In this document: piece by piece, positions 22,852 through 29,769 of the stretch
How the letters are laid out: every line of letters starts with the position of its first letter
Numbering within the stretch: the first letter of the stretch is position 1
Assembly: GCF_030817475.1 (NCBI RefSeq)
Contig: NZ_JAUSZJ010000002.1
Span: 890,501-954,500 of the forward strand
Reading direction: 5' to 3'
Origin: Streptomyces sp. V2I9
GTDB taxonomy: Bacteria; Actinomycetota; Actinomycetes; Streptomycetales; Streptomycetaceae
Length of the DNA stretch: 64,000 bases
The notes under the pieces: generated by a model
What the model was told of the DNA's origin: nothing
The model's database searches: none
What the model saw: the letters and a program-made list of their open reading frames with translations, nothing else
Made by a program: the position numbers and the translations under genes

Positions 22852-23913
22852 CGCTCCTCCCCCGGGTCCGCCGGGGCGTACCAACCGCGCCGGGTGGCGG
22901 GCATCGCCGCGGAGCCGACCGCGTCCGGCCGTACGGAGAGGATCTGATCGACGCCCATCCGGCGCTCCTCGAACGCGAGCGCGCCGCCGGCGAGGTAGAG
23001 CCGCCACACCCGAGCGGTCTCCTCCCCCACCCGCGCGACGAACTCCGCCCATCGCTCCTCCAGCGTGCGCCGCCACGCCTCCACGGTCCGTACGTAGTGC
23101 TCGCGCAGCGACTCGACGTCCCGCACTTCGAGCCCGGCCCCCTCCAGCAGGGAGACGGTCTCGCCGAGCGGCCGCATGTGCATATCGGGGGCGATGTAGG
23201 ACTCGATGAACGCGCCGCCGCCCGGTGCGTTCGCCCCTCGGGACATCTGCTGGACCAGGGCCCGGCCCCTCGGCCGCAGCGCGTCGTGCAGGATCGCGGT
23301 AACGCCGGGTACTCGGCGTCCCCCACGTGCTCGCCCATCTCGACGGTGGACACGGCGTCGTACGCTCCCCCCGATGTCCCGGTAGTCGGCGTGCAGCACC
23401 TCGACGAGATCGCCGAGACCCCGGCCCGCGACCTGCTCCCGCACGTACGCGGCCTGCTCGGCGGCGAGGGTGACGGCGGTGACGTGGACGCCGTGGCGCT
23501 CGGCCGCGTACAGGCTCAGGTAACCCCAGCCGCATCCGATGTCCAGCAGCCGGGAGCCCGGCCGCACCGACCCGGTCCGCGAGGGTGGGGGCGGGTGCGG
23601 TCAGGCCCCGTTCGCGCACGGCGCGGCGCAGGGCGCGCAGCCCGTCGGCGAGGTCGGCGTCGAGGTCGATGTCGCCCGTGATGTACGCCTCGGCCAGGCC
23701 GAGTTCGCCCGGCTGCCACAGCAGGCGGCGCAGCGCCCTGCGGGTCCGCACATGGACCGTGGGGGCGTCGCGCGGCCCGGTCTCGCTGCCGTCCCACATC
23801 CGCAGCCGGACCGGCAGTCCCCCGCCGAGGAACCGTTCGATCATCGGTGCGACGCGCTGGGCCGCCCCGGTCGGAGTGCACCGGGCGGAGGGCTTGGTCG
23901 CGGTGGTGCTCAC
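22848..23913 (-). pseudogene. Second cyclopropane-fatty-acid-synthase-like methyltransferase, disrupted
   Basis: The N-terminus (from GTG 23913, MIERFLGGGLPVRLRMWDGS, GELGLAEAYITGDIDLD) and C-terminus (RPGSRLLDIGCGWGYLSLY to the 22848 stop) are clearly CFA-synthase-like. Three lesions break it. Near 23570 about 70-75 residues are missing with a frame change; this part normally holds the HHYDLSNDFY motif. Near 23370 the frame shifts after HADYRDIGG. Near 23310 it shifts back, so the STVEMGEHVGDAEYP segment is out of frame. Start and stop overlap the neighbouring genes by 4 bp. Sequencing error could explain the single-base lesions but hardly the deletion. Confidence 0.82.
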
Positions 23914-25175
23914 GCGGTCTCCTCACGGGTCAGGAGCAGTTGCCGCACATCGAGGTAGCCGGAGCGGAAGCCCGCTTCGGAGTAGGCGAGGTAGAAGGTC
24001 CACATCCGGCGGAAGACGGCGTCGAAGCCGAGGGCGTCGACCTCGGCCGCACGCTCGGTGAACCGCTCGCGCCACAGCCGGAGCGTCTCGGCGTAGTGCG
24101 CGCCGAACCGGATGCGCCGGGTGGTGCGCAGGCCGGTGTGGGCGGCGGTGATCCGCTCGACGGCCTCGGTGGAGGGCAGCAGTCCACCGGGGAAGATGTA
24201 CTTCTGTATCCAGGTGTACGTGGAGCGGCTGGCGCGCAGCCGGTCGTCGGGCATGGTGATGGTCTGGAGGGCGACCCGGCCGCCGGGGGCGAGCAGACGG
24301 TCCAGGGTGTGGAAGTAGACGGGCCAGAACTCCTCGCCGACCGCCTCGATCATCTCGACGCTGACGATGGCGTCGTAGGCGCCGGTGACCTGCCGGTAGT
24401 CGCTCAGCCGCACTTCCACGCGGTCCTCGAACCCGGCCTCGCGGATGCGGACACGGGCCAGGTCGCGCTGCTCGGCGGAGAGGGTGACAGTGACGACGCG
24501 GGCGCCGCGCGCGGCCGCACGGACGGCCAGTTCGCCCCAGCCGGTGCCGATCTCCAGGAGGCGGGTGCCCTCGGTGACCCCGGCGGCGTCCAGCAGCCGG
24601 TCGATCTTGCGGTGCTGGGCGGCGGGCAGCAGGTCGTGTTCGGCCGGGAAGCCGCGGAAGACGGCGGAGGAGTAGGACAGCGTCTCGTCGAGGAAGAGGG
24701 CGAACAGGTCGTTGGACAGGTCGTAGTGGTGGCTGATGTTGTTCCGGGAGCCGTCGGGGGTGTTGAGCTGCGCTGCGGGCCTGCGCAGCGCCCAGGCGCC
24801 GCGCAGCCGTTGCAGGGGCCGGGGGACGAGGTCGGCCGCGTGGCCGGCGAGCACGGTCAGGACGCCGACGAGGTCGGGCGCGTCCCACTCGCCGGCCAGG
24901 TAGGACTCGCCGAAGCCGATGAGCCCGCTCGCGCCGATCCGCCGGAAGAAGGCGTCGGGGTCGCGGATGTCCATGAGCGGCCCGCCGAGTCCGATGTCCT
25001 CGCGGCCCGCGAGCCGGGCGCGCAGCGGGAAGCTGCCGAGGGCGCGGCGCACGATGCGTTCCGCGACGGCGGTCCGGGCGCGGGAGACGCGGGGCGGGAT
25101 GGCGACGTCGGGCCAGCGTTCCGGATCGGTGCCGGAGGTGTGGTCTGCCGACAGCGCCGGGGTGGGAGCGGTCAC
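23910..25175 (-). CDS. ufaA1: UfaA1-like SAM-dependent fatty acid methyltransferase (CFA synthase family)
   Basis: The 421-residue protein is intact. It has an N-terminal domain with SGLIGFGESYLAGEWDAPDL, then HHYDLSNDLFALFLDETLSY. The SAM motif is LLEIGTGWGELAVRAAARGA. Later segments are VSVEMIEAVGEEFWPVYF, YTWIQKYIFPGGLLPS and AYSEAGFRSGYLDV. It closely follows M. tuberculosis UfaA1 (Rv0447c), reported to act in tuberculostearic (10-methylstearic) acid formation. The GTG start (25175) overlaps the DUF1365 stop by 4 bp. Product chemistry here, branched or cyclopropane, cannot be decided from sequence. Confidence 0.9.
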   Translation of the reverse strand: MTAPTPALSADHTSGTDPERWPDVAIPPRVSRARTAVAERIVRRALGSFPLRARLAGREDIGLGGPLMDIRDPDAFFRRIGASGLIGFGESYLAGEWDAPDLVGVLTVLAGHAADLVPRPLQRLRGAWALRRPAAQLNTPDGSRNNISHHYDLSNDLFALFLDETLSYSSAVFRGFPAEHDLLPAAQHRKIDRLLDAAGVTEGTRLLEIGTGWGELAVRAAARGARVVTVTLSAEQRDLARVRIREAGFEDRVEVRLSDYRQVTGAYDAIVSVEMIEAVGEEFWPVYFHTLDRLLAPGGRVALQTITMPDDRLRASRSTYTWIQKYIFPGGLLPSTEAVERITAAHTGLRTTRRIRFGAHYAETLRLWRERFTERAAEVDALGFDAVFRRMWTFYLAYSEAGFRSGYLDVRQLLLTREETA

Positions 25176-25893
25176 TGCATGCCTTCCTGGGTGCGGTGCG
25201 GGGGTCGGGGGCGCACGGGGAGCCCGCGCAGATGAAGCCGGATGCCGTGCAGGCGGATCGCGGCGGAGACGACGAGGGGGGACAGCGGGTGGCGCAGGGC
25301 GAGCCGCAGCAGTTCGCGCGGGGTGGCGGGGCGGCGCGCGCCCCGCACGGTCGCGGTGAACGGGCGGCCCCCTTCGCGCTCCAGATGAACCGTCAGGTCG
25401 AGCCGGGGCCCCGGCTCGGGCAGCCGCATCCGGTAGCCGCCGTCCACGGGGAAGAACGGCGAGACGTAGAACTTCTTGCCGGTCACCGCCCGGCCGTCCC
25501 CGTCGGGGTGGAGCAGGTAGCCGTGGCGCCCGCCGTACGTGTTGTGCACCTCGGCGACGACGCAGAGGGGGCTGCCGTCGGGGCGGTGGCACCAGTAGAC
25601 GGTGATCGGGTTGAGACGTGCCCGAACACCCGCGCCTGGGTGAGCATGGTGACGGTGCCGTCGCCGAGTTCGACGCCTCGGGCGCGCAGGAAGCGTTCGA
25701 GCCCGGCGCGGATGGTGGGCGCGGTGCCGCCGAAGTGGTCGCGGGGCTCGAACCGGGCCAGCGGCCGCAGGGCGCGGGGCGGCCGGGGCGGCCGGTCGGG
25801 GTCGATCAGCCACAGGTAGGTCCGGTGCCGGAACGCGTACGCCGTGGGCCGGTTCCGTACGTGCGTGATGGTGCACGGGTAGAGGGCGTTCAC
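25172..25893 (-). pseudogene. DUF1365 family protein with a one-base frameshift, Rv0448c homologue
   Basis: The N-terminal half (GTG 25893, NALYPCTITHVRNRPTAYAF, FRHRTYLWLIDPDRP) ends in frame at MLTQARVFGHV. The C-terminal half (NPITVYWCHRPDGSPLCVVA, HGYLLHPDGDGRAVTGKKFY) is in the next frame. The junction near 25613-25618 reads GTCTCAACCCG where GTCTTCAACCCG would keep the conserved VFNP; one T is missing. Either a real frameshift or a base-call error explains this. The gene is otherwise complete, with 4-bp overlaps on both sides. Confidence 0.82.
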
Positions 25894-26863
25894 CAGGCCA
25901 CCCCCAGGGCGGCGGCGGCCTCGGCCCCCGAACGGCAGCCGTCCTCGTGGAACCCCCAGCCGTGGTACGCCCCGGCGTAGGCGGTGACCGGGCCGGAGAG
26001 AGCGGGCAGCCGGGGCCTGGGCAGCGACGGATTCAGGGGTGTAGACGGGGTGTTCGTAGACCATGCTGGCTGACGACGGAGTCGTACGAGGCCGTCGTGC
26101 CGTCCTCCGTGGTGATCTCGACGCCGTCCGCGTGCCGGGCGACGGCGCGCACCGGCGTCGTGGTGTGCACGGCGGCGAGCCGCTCGACGACGAGGCCGAC
26201 GTACGCGCGGAAGCCGCCGGTCACGGTGCGCCAGACCGGCGAGCCGCCGATCGAGAGCATCCCGTGGTGGTCGAGGAACCGGAAGAGGTAGCGGGCCGGG
26301 TAACTCAGCGCGCTGACCGGGTCGCAGGACCAGACGGCGGAGACGACGGGCGTCAGGAAGTGGGCGCGGAAGTAGGGCGAGAACCGGCCCCGCCGGGCGA
26401 ACTCCCCCAGCGTCATCTCCTGTGCGCCGCTCTCCGGCAGCGCGAGGATGGCTCGGGCCGCGCGGTGGAAGCGCGGCACGTCGGCGAGCATCCGCAGGTA
26501 GGGGCCGCGCAGGGCGGAGCGCGGCTGCGCGAAGAGTCCGGACGGACCGCGCGCCCCGGCGTATTCGAGGCCGCACCCCTCGCACCGTACCGACATCGAC
26601 ATCTCGGACTCCTGGGTGGCGACGCCGAGTTCGTCGAAGAGCCGGAGCAGGTGCGGATAGGTACGCCGGTTGTGCACGATGAAGCCGGAGTCGACGCTGT
26701 GCGTCCGGCCGTCGGAGGCGTCCAGTTCATGCGTGTGGGCGTGACCGCCGACGCGGTCGTCCGCCTCGTACAGGGTCACGTCGTGCGCGTCCCGGAGCAC
26801 GTACGCGGCGGTCAGCCCCGCCACCCCGGACCCCACCGCGGCCGTCCGCCGTCGCCCTGCCAT
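25890..26863 (-). pseudogene. FAD-dependent amine-oxidase-like protein with internal deletion, Rv0449c homologue
   Basis: From ATG 26863 (behind GGAGGGAG) the reading frame holds the FAD-binding start (VGSGVAGLTAAYVLRDAHDV), then GFIVHNRRTYPHLLRLFDEL and RFLDHHGMLSIGGSPVW. At about 26065, after TTASYDSVV, the sequence jumps to MVYEHPVYTPESVAAQ in another frame; roughly 80 residues normally lie between. A further one-base shift follows before AYAGAYHGWGFHEDG and the natural C-terminus. The first catalytic half alone is unlikely to work. It is the first gene of the SigK-promoted minus-strand operon. Confidence 0.82.
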
Positions 26864-26928
26864 CTCCCGGCTCCCTCCGGTCGTCCCCCACGGGTCGGAG
26901 CGCTGCGGGAGCACTCCTTCGAGAGCCC

Positions 26929-26956
26929 ATTCGTGGCTGCCGCCCCGAGGGATTGG
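26929..26956 (-). promoter_or_regulatory. SigK-type promoter of the amine oxidase/ufaA1 operon
   Basis: On the minus strand CCAATCC (26956-26950) is followed by exactly 16 bp and CGAAT (26933-26929). It matches the sigK and fasciclin promoters and lies 66 bp upstream of the amine oxidase start. Its -35 is 45 bp from the divergent fasciclin -35. Confidence 0.72.
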
Positions 26957-27000
26957 TCGATCTTCGGCATACCTCCGAACGAGTGAATGCAGGCATCCGG

Positions 27001-27028
27001 CCAATCCGGCGGCCGCCGGGCGCCGAAC
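27001..27028 (+). promoter_or_regulatory. SigK-type promoter of the fasciclin gene
   Basis: CCAATCC (27001-27007), 16 bp, CGAAC (27024-27028). The surrounding bases also resemble the sigK promoter (GGCCGCCGG in the spacer, CCGAACC at -10). The gene start is about 250 bp downstream, which implies a long 5' leader; I see no other feature in that leader. Confidence 0.75.
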
Positions 27029-27277
27029 CCCTTGCGTGAGAACAGACCGGAACGACGCGCGGACGAACGGCGCACGCCTCTCCCGGCGGTCCCGCTCGGC
27101 ACGGTGGTCCGTCTCCCGCGGCTGGGAGACGGACCACGGGACACCCCACGCGCCGAGTGCCGAGCGCCGAGAAGTCGGCGCGCTCGACAGTTCCCCGGCT
27201 CCTCACGTGCCTCTTTGTCGCTTTGTCCCCTCGATCCACTCGACGCCCTCGACACCCTTCGATTCAGGAGAAACACC

Positions 27278-27925
27278 ATGAACTCGCTCCTCTTCCGCCG
27301 CGCCGCGCTCGCCGTGTCCGCAACCGTCGTGCTGCCGCTGGCCCTGGCCGCCTGCTCGTCGGACGACTCCTCCAAGGACTCGGCCGCGGGTTCGACGCCC
27401 AGCGCGTCCACGCCGGCGGAGTCTCCGGCCGATGACTCGACGACCACGGACAAGCCGTTCGGCCCGGCCTGTTCGTCGGTGCCGAAGGAAGGCGCGGGCT
27501 CGTTCGACGGCATGGCGCAGGACCCGGTCGCCACGGCCGCGTCGAACAACAAGGAGCTGTCGACGCTCGTGGCCGCCGTGAAGCAGGCCGGCCTGGTGGA
27601 CACGCTCAACAACGCGCAGAACATCACGGTGTTCGCCCCGACGAACGACGCCTTCGCCAAGATCCCGCAGGCCGACCTGGACGCGCTGCTGGCGGACAAG
27701 GCCGAGCTCACCAAGGTGCTCACCTACCACGTGGTCGGTGAGAAGCTGACGCCGAAGCAGTTGGAGAAGGGCTCCTTCGGCACTCTGGAGAAGAGCAGCC
27801 TGACGACGGCGGGCTCGGGCACGGAGTACACCGTGAACGACTCCTCGAAGGTCGTCTGCGGTAATGTCCCGACCGCCAACGCGACGGTCCACATCGTCGA
27901 CACGGTCCTGATGCCCCCGAAGTGA
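27278..27925 (+). CDS. Fasciclin (FAS1) domain lipoprotein, MPT83/MPT70-like
   Basis: The 215-residue protein starts at ATG 27278 after CAGGAG. A lipoprotein signal peptide ends in LALAAC (Cys26), followed by a Ser/Thr-rich linker (about 27-70). One FAS1 domain (about 75-213) carries ITVFAPTNDAFAKIPQADLD, VLTYHVVGEKL and ANATVHIVDTVLMPP. In M. tuberculosis MPT83 (lipoprotein) and MPT70 have this fold and are the best-known SigK targets. The SigK-type promoter upstream makes this the likely Streptomyces counterpart. The surface role is unknown. Confidence 0.93.
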   Translation: MNSLLFRRAALAVSATVVLPLALAACSSDDSSKDSAAGSTPSASTPAESPADDSTTTDKPFGPACSSVPKEGAGSFDGMAQDPVATAASNNKELSTLVAAVKQAGLVDTLNNAQNITVFAPTNDAFAKIPQADLDALLADKAELTKVLTYHVVGEKLTPKQLEKGSFGTLEKSSLTTAGSGTEYTVNDSSKVVCGNVPTANATVHIVDTVLMPPK

Positions 27926-27944
27926 CCCGCTCCGGACGCCCGTA

Positions 27945-27988
27945 GAGGAGGGGCGGGGCCGCGGAACACCGCGGCCCCGCCCCTCCTC
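27945..27988 (+). terminator. Strong terminator after the fasciclin gene
   Basis: A perfect 20-bp stem (27945-27964 with 27969-27988, loop AACA) begins 20 bp past the stop codon. Confidence 0.85.
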
Positions 27989-28037
27989 ATGTCTCGTGTC
28001 CTCGTGTCCCGTGCGCCCCAGCCCTTAGCCTGACCGG

Positions 28038-28997
28038 ATGACGCAGCGCGCACCCGTGGACCGTGGCGACCGCGTAGCCGGAGCCGTGGTGGGCTCCGCT
28101 GCCGGGGACGCGCTCGGCGCCCCGTTCGAGTTCGGCCCTTCCGGGGTCTTCACCACCCGCTTCCCCGACGGCGTCGGGACCCTGTGCGGAGGCGGTGGCT
28201 GGGATCCGGGCGAGGCGACGGACGACACCCAGATGGCCGTGCTGGTCGGGGAGTCGCTGCTGGAGCGCGGCGGCCTGGACCTGCCTGACGTCTTCGACCG
28301 GTTCCGGCGGTGGGCGGCGGGCGAGCCCAAGGACATCGGCCTGCAGACCGAGGACGTGCTGACGAACGGCTCGCCGTGGGACCTGGCGGCGGGCCTGCAT
28401 TTCCAGGTCAACGGGCGGGCGGCGGGCAACGGTTCGCTGATGCGGGCCTCCACGTCCGCGGTGTACTTCGCGCGCGCCGGACGTACGCCGACGATGGAAG
28501 CGGCCCGCCGGATCGCTGCGCTGACCCACGGCGACGGAGCGGCCCGGGAGGGCACCGCGGTCCTCCACGAACTGATCCGGGTCGCGCTCGCGGGCGGCGA
28601 TCCGCTCGCCGCCGTCCCCGGAACGCTGGCCGAGGTGCACGCCGACCACCGGGACCGCTGGGCGGCGGTGCTGGCCCACGACTGGCACCCCGGCCTGGCG
28701 ACCGAGTTCAACGGCGCGGTGTGGCCCTGCCTCGGCACGGCCCTCTGGGCGCTGCGCACGACCGACAGCTTCGAGCGGGCGTTGGCGTGCGCGGTGGACG
28801 TGGGCGGGGACACCGACACCGTGGCGGCCGTGACGGGCGGCCTGGCGGGAGCCGTGTACGGAATCGGAGCGGTGCCGGCCCGGTGGACCGGGCTGCTGCA
28901 CGTACCGCTGCCCGGCTACGCGGATCGCTGCCTGGACACGGCGGACCTTCTCACCCTGGCGGCACGGCTCGACGCAGAGGGCCCTCGGACCGTATGA
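28038..28997 (+). CDS. ADP-ribosylglycohydrolase family protein
   Basis: The 319-residue protein has the di-metal ADP-ribosylglycohydrolase (DraG/ARH) fold. The N-terminal GSAAGDALGAPFEFGPSG is present. The metal-binding acidic motif is EATDDTQMAVLVGESL, with GNGSLMRAS next. The C-terminal motif is DVGGDTDTVAAVTGGLAGAV. It should remove ADP-ribose from proteins or small molecules. The ATG at 28038 lacks a ribosome-binding site, but a TAGCCT -10-like motif lies just upstream, so a leaderless transcript is likely. Confidence 0.93.
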   Translation: MTQRAPVDRGDRVAGAVVGSAAGDALGAPFEFGPSGVFTTRFPDGVGTLCGGGGWDPGEATDDTQMAVLVGESLLERGGLDLPDVFDRFRRWAAGEPKDIGLQTEDVLTNGSPWDLAAGLHFQVNGRAAGNGSLMRASTSAVYFARAGRTPTMEAARRIAALTHGDGAAREGTAVLHELIRVALAGGDPLAAVPGTLAEVHADHRDRWAAVLAHDWHPGLATEFNGAVWPCLGTALWALRTTDSFERALACAVDVGGDTDTVAAVTGGLAGAVYGIGAVPARWTGLLHVPLPGYADRCLDTADLLTLAARLDAEGPRTV

Positions 28998-29138
28998 GGA
29001 CGCACGCGTCGATCGCTCGAACAGCATCGCCCGAAATATTCACATAAGAACCGGATAAGCGCACGATGGAGGTATGGGTGCTCGTCGCAATCAACCCCAC
29101 GGCGGCGGGGCCCGCAGGACCGAAGGGGACGAGATCTC

Positions 29139-29576
29139 ATGAGCAACGTCTCACACGCGAGGAGCGATCTGTCGGGCCACCCCGACGCCTCCGAGATGCG
29201 TGCGCGGTACGACCGCGTGATGGGCGGTCGTGATGTGGCGCTGGTGGACGCGCCGGTCTTCCTGGTCGGCCTCTACTGCGCCGTCTCCCCGTGGGTGCTC
29301 CACTTCACGGCGAGCCAGCCGGCTCTGGTCACGCACAACCTGGTGATGGGCATCGCGGTCGCGGTACTGGCGCTCGGCTTCACCGTGATGCCGGAACGCA
29401 TGTACGGACTGAGCTGGGCGATCTGCGCGATGGGTGCGTGGATCATCGTGTCGACCTGGGTGGTGGGCAGCAGCCCGGACACCGGGATCGTGATCAGCAA
29501 CATCATCGCCGGCGGACTGACCGTGCTGCTGGGCATGGTCTGTGCGGGAGCGGCGGCCAGGACCCGCAGGACGTGA
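29139..29576 (+). CDS. SPW-repeat membrane protein
   Basis: The 145-residue protein has a soluble N-terminus with DASEMRARYDRVMGGRDVAL, followed by four membrane helices. SPWVLHFTAS and GAWIIVSTWVVG are SPW-repeat signatures, a small family of unknown function common in actinobacteria and often induced by stress or light. The ATG is at 29139. It stands alone: a 140-bp promoter region precedes it and a hairpin terminator follows. Confidence 0.85.
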   Translation: MSNVSHARSDLSGHPDASEMRARYDRVMGGRDVALVDAPVFLVGLYCAVSPWVLHFTASQPALVTHNLVMGIAVAVLALGFTVMPERMYGLSWAICAMGAWIIVSTWVVGSSPDTGIVISNIIAGGLTVLLGMVCAGAAARTRRT

Positions 29577-29632
29577 CAGCGCCCCACCCTGCGGACCCCC
29601 GGCCCTCCGGCCCTCCGGCTTCGAGGATCGGG

Positions 29633-29663
29633 GGCTGGGGGCCGAGCACCTCGGCCCCCAGCC
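29633..29663. terminator. Bidirectional terminator between SPW gene and helY
   Basis: A perfect 14-bp stem (29633-29646 with 29650-29663, 3-nt loop) lies between two convergent genes. Confidence 0.72.
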
Positions 29664-29769
29664 TCTCGGGAGCGCGATGAGCGGGGTCCGGGGGCGCGCC
29701 CCCGGCCGAGGGAGAGGGCGCGACGGGAAACAGGTCCGCCGCAGGCACCCGGCGCGCCCGCCCGGCCGC

